This document shows positions 40,840-53,964 of a stretch of 64,000 nucleotides of DNA, piece by piece (positions within the stretch are counted from its first letter, which is position 1; each line of letters opens with the position of its first letter). Origin of the DNA: Tetmemena sp. SeJ-2015 (taxonomy: Eukaryota > Ciliophora > Spirotrichea > Sporadotrichida > Oxytrichidae); NCBI GenBank assembly GCA_027382625.1, contig JAJKFJ010021315.1, positions 1 through 64,000 on the forward strand, written 5' to 3'. The translations under genes and the position numbers were made by a program. The notes below the pieces were generated by a model. That model did no database searches. It was not told the origin of the DNA and saw only the letters and a list, made by a program, of their open reading frames with translations.

Positions 40840-42728
40840 ATTAATTTAAAGAGAAAATTATCTCTCTTACTCTTCTTCTATGAGCGAAGTCTTGCCCTCA
40901 TTTATCCATTCGTTCTCTCTTAGTTCCTAAATAGTCGCCCTTGTCAAAGGATTTCTATCGAGCATCCTTAAAAGAAGTTTCCTCAAACCAGGGGAGATTT
41001 GCCTTGACTCACTAATCTTGAGCCTATTTAAAGTTATTGAATGTAATGCTTATTCGGGATATTTTTTTTTAATTTGGGGAGATATCTTACTCTTCTTTGT
41101 GGATTTTTTGGATGATGCCAAAGTCAGTTTCATCCCAGTAGGGTAACTCATTGAAAATCATACAGTATAGAGTCACTCCTAGGGCCCAAATATCTGCTGC
41201 CTTTCCGCTGAAGGAATCCACATCGGCTACAAATAATTTCTCATAACTGCTAAATTGCTTTAAACTTACGATCACAGCATTCAGGAGCCATAAAATGATA
41301 GGTGCCCTCAGTTTTACTTATCTTGTCATCCTCTTCTTTCTCATTTAGTTGACTCACACCGAAATCTCCAAGCTTCGCTTTCAGGTTGTGAGTTATTAGA
41401 ATGTTCTATGGCTTAATATCTCTGTGGACTACATTGTTGCTGTGCACTATAGATGCCTTATTGCTTGCAAGATATGATTTTTGCACAGGAGAGTTACACA
41501 TTATTTGTAGAAATGATGAATGTGCCTGATTTTACAATTTCATTATCTCAAAATTAAAATGCCACTTACTGAAGTGTAGCCCTCTGATGCAGTGGCGCAT
41601 ATATCTCTTGATTTCAGACTCCAGCAAATGATCTTGCCCTTTTCTGAAGGGATTAAATCTTAGAGTCTTAGGATTCCAGTGCAAAACCTCCCCATAAAAT
41701 GCGTAGTCCATTACTATAGAAATTGTTTAGTCTTGAGCATGGATAATTTTTCAATAGAACTTTAAGATGATATAACTGATTTTGAAAATACAAGCAAGCT
41801 TGAAATCGGTATTCTTATACTCTAAAACAAACTTACTCATGTACAACTTATCTCCTTCATCGTAGTCAATTACTTCATACAACTGTATCAAGTTTGGGTG
41901 CACCAGCTTCTTCATGATTGCAATTTCTTGAAGTACATTTTATAGCTGACTTTTGAAGCCCATTCCACCTTCCTTTTTGCGGAAGTACTCTTTTTTCTTT
42001 AGCAAAGTAGATTTTCTGAAAACTTTGACAGCCTATTCAAGTTAAATAGATCTCCTCCTCAATCTTTGATTATAAAATAAAATTGTAGTTATTGGAGTAA
42101 ATTAGTCTAGATAAAATTAGGAATCCATCCATTTACAATTAATCTTATTCATCTTTTGAGGAATAGTAGCGTTTAACTTACAAAGAATTGAGATGGGTCA
42201 TCTCTCAAATGAGCTAGCTTCACTTTCCCGAAGGCACCCTGTCCGATATACTTAAAGTTAAAAATATAGTAAAATATTTCACGATCGTTTTGAGGAAGAC
42301 ATACTGGTTAACTTATTTTCTCCCCTAAACATTATTTAAATATTATTCTTTGTCTTCAAATCTAATTTGGGATCCAAGAATTCCCATGGGCATTTATAGT
42401 ATTTGAGAATATTAACTGAAGTTATTTAAGAATCTTTGAATAGTATTCCACTTTTGAGATCCTGATTAAATCGAAGGAATTTTCTATAATTAGACTTACT
42501 TGATCGTCATAGCACTCTATAACCTCATTAGTCTCAATGACCTGATGTTGAGGACTGCCGCAAGTCACCGGCGAAGTCAACTGGTTATCTGAGGATCTTT
42601 TCATGAGAAGTAAAGACGCTCTATATAAGAGTTTAATTAGCTTTTCCTGTTTTGTTATTTGAATACTTTTCTTACTGCTGATTGACAGCGTTTTTGGTTT
42701 CCACATTTGAGTTTGATCTGTCTACCAT
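40834..42728 (-). CDS. CaMKK-like serine/threonine protein kinase
   Basis: Upstream kinases of the CaMKK/LKB1 type phosphorylate activation loops of AMPK/CaMK-family kinases. Visible in order: GQGAFGKVKLAHLRDDPS (glycine loop), EIAIMKKLVHPNLIQLYEV (helix C Glu and HPN), NNVVHRDIKPQNILI (catalytic loop), AKLGDFGVSQL (DFG), KTEGTYHFMAPECCD (activation segment and APE), SGKAADIWALGVTLYCMIF (typical of CaMKK) and LLRMLDRNPLTRATI (final lobe Arg). The preferred start is the ATG at 42726-42728 (MVDRSNSNVETKN), since its frame is Gln-using. The stop at 40834-40836 lies after a charged tail. Introns or IESs separate the blocks. Confidence 0.9.
41227..41269 (-). other. Spliceosomal intron (43 nt) in kinase gene
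   Basis: On the minus strand GTAAGTTTAAAGC to ATTTGTAG. Splicing joins A-P-E-C-C-D to P-D-V-D-S-F-S-G-K-A, the expected kinase sequence. Confidence 0.8.
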
Positions 42729-42953
42729 TACTTTTCTGGGGATGTTAATAAACAAAACGAGATTTCGATTATAACTTTAAATACGAAATTAAATTAGCTG
42801 CAATCTTGGACTCTCAGATTTCAAACGAGATGAATAAATTAATTTTCTTTTTATTTTTTAGCAATATAAGGTCTAAGAAGAAAATAATAAAGCAAGTGGC
42901 GTTTTCAAGAATTCAAGAAGTAGAATAAAATACCATCAATAAAATGAAAAATA

Positions 42954-45900
42954 AAGATATTGTCCATGATCTTATATTGTGCTTTTGAGTTATTTAATTT
43001 TAATATGGCAATAATGAAAGTGGTTCTAAAGAGAAGCTAATGAAAAATAAAGAGTAAAAGCAAAACAACAACTAAAGTGAAGATGAACTAGAATCAAAGT
43101 AAAATCTTGATAAACAAGTTAAATTCTCTCAGTCCATAGAAGAGGAACTATTTAAGAGCATATAAAAGCTTACTAACAAAAATTATAGATTTTAAGAGTA
43201 AAATTTTTAATAAATGCTGGTTCTAAAGTAGGTCTACCACCAATATACCAAAAGACAAAGAATATTAGACTATATTTTTAACTTAAATTAAATGAATATA
43301 GCTTATGGAAAACCGAAATAGAGTCACTCTAAATCGTTATCTCAAGACCTATAATATCATATCAATCATAATTAAGATTAAAAGAAAGATTTATCACCTT
43401 AAATTTGGGGATACTTATAGAATGAAAAATAATTATGAATAAAGTTATAATATTATTGCATTTTTTATGTTGCAAGCAGTTATCTTACTAAAATGTAAAT
43501 TATTTTTTTAGTTCAAAATAAGGTACAGATCGACTAGGCGAAGTCTAGAACGGTTGCGAAGACTGAATTTCGCTAAGGACACGTTAATCATCATCTTCAT
43601 AGTCAATAGTCTAGAAGTCCTATATTTCAACCAACCCCTTTCCTACACAATAACATTTCTTAAAAAATTTTTTCTTTAAAGATTTTCCCCGGGGGGGGAA
43701 AAAATTTCTCTAAAAAAAAGGGCCCGGGGAACCCAATTTTCCTTTAAATATTTTTCTAATTTAAAGGGAATTCCAAAAAATTCCTTTAAAGTCCCTGAAA
43801 AGGCGGATTGAAAGCTCTAGAAAGGAGGCAAGAGGACAACTTATGAGCTACATATGCACGAAATATTCGAATAGCAACCTAAAATCAAGCTATTTAAACA
43901 AGAAACAGATAATCCATAATAGAGACTACAATTTGGTGCAAGCTTTGGTTCATTTAAAAAACTTTTAAAATTTTTCTATGGTTTTGGGAAATAAAAGAAA
44001 GAAAATATTGCTCATTAGGATAGTAAGGATACTTCTTGGGTGTAAAGTAATTTCCTCATGCTAGGGCAGTCATCAGTCTAGCGCTAATCAAGTAATTAAA
44101 GTAATCAAAGGAAAAGTAAAGCCAACTTTAACTCTTTTTTTTTTAATTTCACTTCTTATAAAAAACATAGATGAGTCAAACAATTTCGATCCCTCATACT
44201 TTGATCAAAATAGCATAGTTTTATCTAACAAGCATCCAGAGAATAGCTTTGGATATCCAGACTCAATTAAGTACAAAAATAAAAGCAATAATAGCCCTAT
44301 GAGAAGACATGGATCTCCAAAGCCTCGATTATCTAAGTTTAACTCTAGCTTGATGGTAGATAACAATTCGTTTGCTCAAAAGAGATCTAGTGACGCTAAT
44401 AAGTCAGATAGCAATCTTGGCTCGTCATTTCAAAATTAAGTATCTAGAGGATTAACTGCGAAGCAGTAAAATCCAAGCTTTCATGAATCACCTCTAGTTG
44501 AAAAAATCTTCAAAGTTAATACCCTTACTGCTAAATAGTTGAGGTCTTATCACGGAGAGGAAGAGAAATCAGAGGATAGTGAGGATGGATCAGAGTCGGA
44601 CGAAGATGCGGATAGTCAAAGCCTTGATTCACTTAAGAGTTCATAGCTATCAGATGATAGCAATAAGCAGATCGCTTAGATTTTGCATCAAACAGAAATC
44701 AAAAAGCGGAAAAAGATTGACAATAGCTCTATGACAGTTGGAAAGATGAAAATATCTGACTTTGAGCGAATTAACTTATCCTATATGAGACATCTTTAAA
44801 GAGAAAAGTATGATCAGAGAGTTATACTTGATTTCAGATCTCAGAACATCATCAAAATCAAACTATTATTTCTCTATTTTAAGGATTGATGCTCTATATA
44901 ACTAAACAGTAAAGGCTATTGGTCAGCTTATACTAGTTCAGCCATGGGATTCCGTTCCTATTCCCAAAAAGGGTTAAAGAGAACTCAACACTAATTAGGA
45001 AAAAATTAAAAGTAGAGAGCGCTCTTAAATTCAATTTCTAAATATATTTAATGACTTTATCTTGAGTATCATCGAAAAATCTCCCTTTTAGCAGATTAGG
45101 CAAAATATGATTCCAGCAAAAGTTAAAAGCTAGGGAAGCTTCGCAAAGCAGATAAATTTATTTAAGAGACGAGAACTAAGCAATAAAAATGGCAAGACCA
45201 GAATCAATCTAGATATGTCCATGGCAGATCAAAGTCTAATAAGGAGCAACAGAAGTATATAATTGATCAGTCTTTTATTTTTTGAGTAATGATTTGAATG
45301 ATTCGAAGCATGATTTTCATAGAACATCTGTAAAAGGAACTTATTTTTTCAATAAATAAATTTTTAATTGAACTTAAATGACCTACACTCAAAAGCAAAT
45401 GACAAATATTTTTCTTCAAAAGCTTTTGCTCCAAAGAGATAAGCCTCTTTTTTCATAATATATAGTTTTAGCCTAACTTCTACGTTCTTACCCTTTAGAA
45501 GTCTGGAATAGGAGGACAATCTTTAAATGCGGATATTGCAAGTTACAAGAAATTAATCTCATCTACAAAAATTTTGTAACGTGATCAGCTTTTGGAATAA
45601 ATTTTGCACTCGAAAGGGCTAGCTCAAATCTTAGGATTTTCAAGAGTATAAGATCTCAAAAAATTTTCGTATTCCCTATAATTATATTGAGATCTAGTTT
45701 ATTAAGCGTAGCTTTTAGAATACCGTCGCTACTATAAGAATATTTAATCGGCAAACTAAAACTAGACTTGAGCTCTATTCGAATGGAGGTAAAAAACTTC
45801 TATTCGTTTTAAAGGTAAAAAAGCCAAGCCTGTTGAACTGTTAGGGAACCTTATTAAATATTTATGTTTGCTATCATATTTTAGAAGCTAAGGTTGTAAT

Positions 45901-47027
45901 TGCTGCTTTACAGATGAGGATGAAAGCAGAAGGCGGAAAATGATTGAGCTTTTTCATTTCTCCAAAGATAACGTGAAGCTGAAACTGAATCTGATAAACT
46001 ATTTCAGTGATATGGTTGGTGATTAGATGAACAATTTCATCACTATGCAGACTATTCATCATTCACTCTATCACACATAGGTTGATCATACGAGTTAACC
46101 AGCTTCTCCACATTTAGGCAAGCGCTAGTAGCCTTTCTTCACTATGGAATTCCCCAACTATTTCTCTTGGCAAGATAAACTATTACTAACTGCTCTGTTC
46201 ATGCTTTATTTGCAACTTTTCAAGTCTGGTAAAAATGGAGCTGGCAATGCTTTATAAAAGTTATAGTCATTTATTTGAATGCTTTAAAGTCCTCGCTCTA
46301 TCATAGATAGTAGTCTTGATCATAATATGAGTTAATTATAACTAGATTTATCAAAATGTAATACATAAATGTTGCAATGAATGTATTTAAGCATGAATTC
46401 TTCTTATATTGCTTCTTGTTTCACTATGATATCACACTTGGATAATTAAGATTAAAAGGTCAAATTATGATGATAAGAGGTTCATGATTTCGAGAACGCA
46501 TAAAGCTATTAGCATCTCAAAGCGAAGAGTACCTCTAACGAGCCAAATCCTCAAGAATAAAACTACCCTCATACCTTACAAGGCTTTCCTAGTTCTATTC
46601 AGTATTAAAATTATTATGAATGCATACTTTAATCTCTATTCTACTTTATAACGTTGGGATTAAGAAATAAAATGACTAGGAGCTCCTTGCGAACATCGAA
46701 TAACTTTCTTTTATTGAATCTGAGGAAGATAGAGACGTTGCAAAATTTAAGGACGAGAGAGATCTCATACGCCGCAACTAGATTCGAATAAAACAGCAGA
46801 TTTAAGCTCTTGAAGAGAAGCTTGGCTATCAAATTGACCATTATTACAAAGTCTAAGCTGGGTTCTCATCATCTGTAACTGGCGGAGCGGGTGCTGGGTC
46901 ATTCCATGCTCATAAATCAGCAGAAATTTAAATTCAAAAATTCTAATTCTTTGAGTACTTCTTGGAAGAAAAAATTTTAAATACTATAAATTCATGCCAT
47001 TTGGTTAATATTTTAAAACTTTATTGA
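42954..47027 (+). CDS. Large unknown protein interrupted by an anomalous low-complexity stretch
   Basis: Not recognised. Provisional ATG at 42954, with coding through a charged N-part (NNNQSEDELESKQNL). After the suspicious stretch 43655-43800 it continues QFGASFGSFKKLLKFFYGFG, SPKPRLSKFNSSLMVDN, an acidic region (EEEKSEDSEDGSESDED), VGKMKISDFERINLSYM, LILVQPWDSVPIPKKG, SLNADIASYKKLISSTK, EAKVVIAALQMRMKAEGGK, FPNYFSWQDKLLLTALFML and a C-terminal coiled coil (ERDLIRRNQIRIKQQIQAL) before TGA 47025-47027. About 1,200 residues. Many frame changes are unresolved. Its 3' end faces the next minus gene with 34 bp between stops. Confidence 0.5.
43655..43800. other. Anomalous homopolymer-rich stretch, probably misassembly or poor consensus
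   Basis: A chain of stretched runs (C4G8A6, A8, G3C3G4, repeated TTTAAA blocks) unlike anything else in the window. Both flanks are ordinary coding of the same gene, yet neither frame crosses it sensibly. It does not contain the C4A4 telomere repeat. Confidence 0.6.
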
Positions 47028-47061
47028 GTTTCTACACTTTTATCTTTATTATAAATAGTCA

Positions 47062-50000
47062 TCAGTTTTTGAGATTAAGCTGAGATCTTGTGAGATTTAA
47101 TTCTAAATCCGCAGTAAGGCCTGTCAGCTTGCGTTTAGATAGTTCTCTCTCCTCATTTATTTTCTCAAGACCGCCACTTGGCTTTCTATAAGCTTCTTTA
47201 GAAGATTACTTCCCATGAGCTCTCAGTAACCTCATTTATCCAATATTTGCTAACTTTATGCAAAATAAATTAAACTTTGGAGTAAAGAAAAGTTCTTAGT
47301 GCTGAATTTAAGCCAAGTAAGTGTCTCTCTTTTTGGCAAGTTTCTTGTCTTTTTGGCTCAGCCTTTAAATTTATAGAAATTCATCTTCGGCTTTCTTATA
47401 AATCTCCTAATTAAGTATACTAACAAGCACTCTTTTGCTTCCAAGCTAGCTCGGACTATTGGAGCTGGTTTTTTCTAGCGTTAGATCAGGCCTAGATCCA
47501 GGCGATGAATTCTAAAACTAATACATTTTAATCATATGTTAAGCATCAGCAAGTTTTTTTTTAAACTGAGTAGTTTTAGTGGCTACGCTCTTTGAACTTT
47601 TTCTAAGTTAAAGCACCGGAGGAGGTGAAGGTATTTAAGATTGAGTTATAGAAACTTGCCCGCTGACTTCTTTCATTCTCAGTTCAAAATCTCTTAAAAT
47701 AAATTAGAGTAATTTATTGTAATTAATCTCCTAATCCCTAACAAATAAATAACAAAAAAGCTTAATAAGTTCCCTCAAGACCTTTTTACTCCAAATCTAT
47801 ATCTTCATTCGGAACATCAATTTGAGTCATCGGAACTAGATTAAACGTGATTTTTCTTTCTCCACCCATTTCTGTAGTGTTTGTTTACTTGGAAATACTC
47901 TAATTTTAAATCCTACTTTGCTCCAATCGTTTTAAAATGCTCTCATCTTTTTTCACCCCAACATGATCTAAAATTATGCCCTTAGCTCTAAGATTCAAAA
48001 GTTATTTTACTTTAAATCAAATTATGCAATCTATAAATTATTTTAGCTGAAGCTATTGCATTCTAATCTCATCATTTAGTTTAGCATCGTTCAATATCTA
48101 TTCGGCTTTAGAAATGTTCTAAGTCGCATTTTTCTATGAAAACTGGTCATACACATTATTTTGTGGAGATTGCCGCACCGGGCTCTATTGAGTATCAAAT
48201 GGGCGGCTCACTTGACTCACTAATCCAATATCTTTCCCATCTTATGACTTTGCTCGAGACAGTTGTATATTTTCTTCTCTCACCTTGTTATTGATCTTTG
48301 GTCTCATGCAAAAAAGGCGCCCAAATATATTAGAGACACTTTTATCAATTCAATCATCAATGATGAACTGAAAAATAATTTAACTTTTGCTCTAGCTTAA
48401 CTTTTTCTGTTGTTAAATATTGTCTTCTCCTCTCTAATTAGCATCTTGGTTTTAAGCCATTTATTTGAGCTTCGCCATAATCTAAGCATGTCCTACTTTT
48501 TTACTGAGTATGACCAAGCATTTTTTGAGCAAGCGAATTCGCTACTATTAAAGTAAAGTTTTAGGAGAAATCAAATCGTCTGTCGTATCCTAGCTTTACT
48601 TGACAACTAAGGACTTAAAAATGTAGAAATCCTTATAAAAGTATTCAAGATAAAATAATGTTGAGGGAAGATACTAAGTTGAATTTAATTTGCATCTTTA
48701 GAAGATAACTTAAAGCATTTTCATAGTATTGCTCTCTAAAATCACCCACTCTTTAAAGATTACTTCTGTCAAATCCTCCATAAAATTGAAATGAGGGTGG
48801 ACATGCTTTTAACTTATCCTTATCAGAATCGACATCATTACTCAAAGTAATCATCATTTAAAAAGTTAAAAAATTATTTGAGATCTATAATCAGATTAAG
48901 CATCAACTCAAATCTTTCCAAATCACTCAACTTTTTCTAGATTATATTCAATTAGCTTTAATCCTTCTCTTTGGTTATTGAATTAAGTGTTTAATTATGA
49001 AGCTATATTATTTTGCCAAATTTTTTCAATTTCCTAATCTATGATAAATCCTCAGAGAGCTTTCCAGTTTAGCGCCTACCACTAATTAAGCTTTTACTCA
49101 CATCATAATCACTTTTTTAGGAAAGTTATCTCTCGGATTATCTTGCTGTACTTATCCTTATATCAGCATCTTAACTCTTTTTTCCTTTTAGATTTTCCAT
49201 ATTCATCTGTTCTTAAGCAACTTCTCTTTGAGTGTTTAACTTTCTGAGACCAGTTTCCTTGTTTTATTCTAAATAGGATGGAAACTAATTTTCAGATTTA
49301 AAGTTTTAAACTTCTTTTGCATCTTCCTTTTCAAGATTTTAAGTCCTAGATTTTTACAGCCCACTCTCTCTTTAAAAAGTGTATAAATTTCATCACATTT
49401 TGATAATATACTTTACCCATAGTTTTAGCCAAGGATTGCCTCCTTATTAAAGAAGAATTATCTGTCTTGGGAAATATTAGAATGAATTATTCCCTGATCT
49501 TCCCTATCATGCTTTATAATTTCTCTAGTGTCCCTCTTGAAATGAAGGTCTTAAAATTTACCAGTCAGCTGCTCTATTTAGTTTTAGCCTCTGTACTTGA
49601 GATCTTTATTTGTAAATGTCTAAGCCTGGGCATCATTTTAAGGCAGTTGGGGTGAAAAGGCACTGACTACTATTCGAGGTTCAGAAAGAGCAGAGAAGGA
49701 ACCATTTGTATTGAAAGCAATTTAAGGAGGCTTGCTTGTGTTATTAGCTTCCTAATCAATATTCTATCCCACAGAAAGTTTTCTGTTTAACTAGTCAATC
49801 TGCTATTGTATAGAAAGTACTTAAAAATACATATAAACACTCTCAAGCTAAATATTTTATGCTTAATTCGTGTTGCTACCACTTTATGTCTGTATGGGCG
49901 AAATCTTAAAGTCTTTGTCTGGTTGCTACTACAACTCAAAAATATTTTCTTGCTAAGCCTTCTAGAGTTTAAAAGTCTTTAAACTTTGTGCAAGTAAACT

Positions 50001-51711
50001 AAATAAGCCTTTTTCTTGCTTTTTGTTTTGAATTATTTCATTTCCTTCAGTTGGATGATCTGAAAATTAAAGTGAAAGACAAATTAAATGATCAAGGCCT
50101 TGGAAAATTCTTTTCCAAGAAAAGTAAGGATCCTCTAGTACGACTTCATCTCTTTTTTCAAGGTTCTTCACTGCGCATTTCAAAATGGTGTTAAAAATAT
50201 TATTATATATTTTGATGTTCTAAATTCTACAGATTATATAAAACTCTATGTTTACAATTAAATAGTCCTTGACACTCTGACCATGAGTTAATGCCTCATA
50301 GGCAATTTTCATCTTAGTTTTCATGATTCTAAATATTTCTAAACACGACTTTAAACAACAAAAGGATATAATTTACTCATATCAAGAGCCTATAATTAAA
50401 AGATACTTTTCCTCCTCTCTCGCACCTCTTTGTCTTTTATTGAATTCTCTATTTTGGCTTATATTACTCTCATTTGATTTTTAATATTAAAAATTATTGA
50501 GGTTTCAAATCAGATAGTAAATTTTTATTAACTTATGATTGGTATTTACTATTTGCTGCATGAAATTAATAAATGCGAAGAGATCCTCGTCATCATCAAA
50601 AACGAAATCCACTGTCCGCCAATCTGTGAACAAAGATACACATTACCAACAATTAAAAGGCTACGTTTAAGTTGAAGATATACCAAAGAAGGTAGTTAAT
50701 CGCATTGAATTCTCAACTATATCGTAATTTATAATAAATTAAGCATAGAGAGCGCAGATTAAGTGTTATTCATTGAAGAAGCTCTTTGCGCTTTAGTTTT
50801 GAAGTCTCCTTTGTTTGTTGGAGATTTTTAATTGCCTTAGTTTATACCTACTTGCTCATTCTGAAGAAAAGGAGTGTTAACGTTTCCTTCAGAATTGTTG
50901 GCTTATTATTCTTCTAACTCAGCTTATTGCTCATCCACTAACTCTTGATTCCTCTGTTTCACAAACTTAGCGATATCATTTTTATATTACTAAAATGTGA
51001 AAGAGTGAGCTCCATAAACGATACCAGTCACATCACTCAGAGCAAAGTAAGATTTTTTCCCATGAACTTCTCCTTGCTTGTTGCAAGGCTACCAAATTAT
51101 CTAGTCGCAGTTGTCATTCAGACTAATCCAGCAAGTTTAAATATGCTTAAAATTATTCCTTATAGTGTTTTAAACATAAGCAAGGCTTGCTACTCTTTTT
51201 TGAATAGTGAAACTTTGTCATTTTGAAACCGATTTTGAGTTCATGTGTGCAAAATATAAACTTATAAAGAAAATTAAAATGAGAGCGACTCATAATCAAA
51301 CTCCTTTCTAACTTTGTAAGGGAAATTGAAAGACTTAGGTTTAATCCTCGGTTCCATTGAAAGTTGGGTGAGAATTCTCTCTGCACTATTAACTTCCTAA
51401 TTCTAAAATGAAATAATGAAAATATTTATTGTTCTTGGGCTATTCTTATTCCAAACTCCCTACTGTGAGAATATATTTACTATTATTCAGGTCCATTTTA
51501 ACTTTTTAGATTATATTAGAAAGAATATTATTTGTAATTTATGTAATAAATAGAGTAGAGAATTATCATTTGGTTTATTTGTGATGTCTTAATTTTGGTA
51601 AGGTAAGTTAGATTCCTCTAAGTTTTCATTTTCCCTAGGCCTAGGTGCAAATAAGGATAATTTATTTGAAGATACTTGCCTAAAATTTTGTTTCTTCTCA
51701 TCTTAGTTCAT
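47062..51711 (-). CDS. Large protein with an N-terminal C2-like region and C-terminal coiled coil
   Basis: ATG at 51709-51711 (MNQDEKKQNFRQVSSNK). A second open start at 51494-51496 leads into YILTVGSLEQEQ, then NKYFHYFILELGSQQCR and HPTFNGTEDQTQVFQFPLQ, which has the look of a C2 domain (strand, basic turn, N-P-x-F/W-N-type motif) but is not certain. Further on: KSYFALSDVTGIVYGAHSF, a Gln/Glu helix (QRNQELVDEQQAELEEQ), MKIAYEALTHGQSVKDYL, and at the end a charged coiled coil (AEDEFLQIQRLSQKDKKLA) reaching TGA 47062-47064. Frame changes at AT-rich gaps imply several IESs. Function unknown. Confidence 0.55.
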
Positions 51712-52076
51712 AATTTCAGTTGCAAAAATTAAAATAGTATCTTTTCTCATCATTAAAATGCAAGCATGTTATAGATGAGTGATTGTTTGGCTACGAAATT
51801 CAATAAATTTTGTTGCAGTAAAATATGGAAATTAAATTACTTTTAATCATCTATTCGGCAAAAAGATATTTTTTCTTTGCCACCAATAATTCTTTTTAGT
51901 TTAAAGTTGAAGAACTAAAATATATGTGCTAATTACTTCCTCAGTATATTTTAAATAAGAAAATTTCTGGAAGATTGTAACTTAATCAATAAATAAATTT
52001 AAGTTATATAAACCTTAGAGAAATAAAGGCTTTTTCAATTTAAGAATAGAGTTTTAAACTTAATTATAAAAATAGA
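51712..52076. other. AT-rich spacer between two minus-strand genes
   Basis: No sustained frame, repeat or RNA gene seen. Confidence 0.4.
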
Positions 52077-53964
52077 TCAAGCAATATTGATCTTGACTAG
52101 GCTAGATTAACTAGAGTTTTCATTTCTCATTCCAGCAAAAGTTTCAAGATTATGATGAACTATGCCGCTTGTATAATACTCTTTTGGCTTTTAAGTCTCT
52201 TAATTTCCATTAGGTTTTCTTCCATTATCAATATTTATTTTGACAAGCAACTCAACTTGTCTGCTAATTATAGATAAAAAATTACATCAAGCTATCCTTG
52301 ACTCTAATGCTCTTTTTCAGTTCACTAAAAAAGTTATGTCTTGAACCCTCGTCACCGACTATGGCATCTTAGTCTATTGTTTAATCATCAAAGCTGTCCA
52401 TATTTTATTTTTAGAACTCTACTTTCTACTTCTTCTAAACTGGAGAGCACTAAATATGAGATTGCTCAATATCAGTGATATCATTTATTGATGATTCCTT
52501 CAAAGAAGGTTTGTTTGGAATCAGTTCAAGATAATAAATTATAATCTATGAGTTGCCGCTTTTCAAGAAATTCCTTAACATTAAACTTTTGGTTATTAGA
52601 GAATCAACTCTTTGGCAAAGGCTTTTATGGAGTCCCGTATTTCACTGGTATGTCTTTCTTAGCATTTAAAACTTGAGTGGAGTTCTTCTCTTAGACAGAT
52701 TGGAAAATAGGCCCCCTCTCTTTATAGATGAATGACTCGTGGTCTGATACCTAACTCTCTTCTCAGCTTTATTCCATATGGGAGTCCAAGATTTTAATAA
52801 TTCCCTTTGGCTGGGATTTAGAATCTTCTGGACGAAGTAAATCTTCTTATCTGAAATTGGAGCCAGCTACTAAGGATGAATTCTTATTTAGAATACCACT
52901 TATGTAGCTCATGCCCAGGGGAAGAACCTGAATCTAAGAAGAGCTCCTAAACAAATTCCATTTAAAAAAAAAAACCTAGAGAGTTAGCCAGGAATCTAAT
53001 AATAAATGTTAAATTTAAAGGACTCGATTAATTAATCCTGCTGATCATGAAGGAGGACATTCCGGATTAATCCTATTGAAGGTTATAATTACCGTTGTTA
53101 AATGATTCTTTTGGCTTTTCCTAAATAACTCGATCAATATTTTCAAATTTTTTAAAGCTGCGAGCTGCTTATAAATCCAGAGATTGCTAATTAGATTCTT
53201 GATTTCCATTTGCTATTACAGAATTAAAGTAGCATGACAAACTTGAATGCGGTTATAGAACTGACGCGGAATAGTCTTGAGTATGAGTAAGTCTGCTCAA
53301 TTAGGCTGGCTTATTTTATGGGACCCGATATTCTGCATCGCTTAATTCACTTTCCTCATCTTAATCTGAATATCTTTTAAAAAATTCTGCTTTTATAAGA
53401 TGAATAAATTACAACTGATATCTTTGAGGATAGATGGTAGCTCTATTGCTAGTAATAGCTGCTGTTGATTAACTAAAAATCCCTGTCTGCTTTTTTAAAA
53501 GCCTTTCCTCTTCCTCATTTTTAAAATCTGCAGTATACCAAAATTTTTTTTAAATATATTGCTCAACTTCATTAATTACCTATTATCTATTTTTAACCAT
53601 AAATATATTACTACTACTTTTATCTGCTCAATTTCTTCATCGAAGTTGTACAATTATTATCTTCTCTTCAGATCTTAGTTCAAGTTTTGCTGCGATTAAG
53701 AATATATATGACTGATTTTATTCTGCTGTACTACTGGAGCACCTTGATAAATTAATGTAAGATTGGATACAAAAATAATTGAGTTAGAGACTTTGTGACT
53801 TGAAAACTTTTGCCTTTATTAAATCTGGATTTAATGAAAAGTATTGAAGCATTATTTAAATATGTAGCATAGTTTTTAAAATTATTTTGGAGGGCTGTGC
53901 TTTGTTAGTTAGGCCTTTTATTACTCATTTATTAAGAACTGGAATTATTTATTATCGGATTCAT
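52077..53964 (-). CDS. Unknown disordered Q/N/S-rich protein
   Basis: The start is the ATG at 53962-53964 (MNPIINNSSSQQMSNKRPN); the frame upstream is also open, so the start could be earlier. Coding stretches follow at 53,210-53,350 (EESELSDAEYRVPQNKP), 52,440-52,620 (LELIPNKPSLKESSIND) and 52,310-52,430 (MDSFDDQTIDQDAIVGDEG), ending NENSSQSSLVKINIA at TGA 52077-52079. No domain recognised. Acidic and Ser-rich composition suggests a regulatory, phosphorylated protein. Frame changes at AT-rich gaps imply unresolved IESs. Confidence 0.5.

Noticed and set aside
50945..51226. Plus-strand hydrophobic ORF that looks like a membrane protein
   Set aside because: The minus strand here carries a clearly coding Gln-using frame (KFVKQRNQELVDEQQAEL) belonging to the 47-51.7 kb gene.
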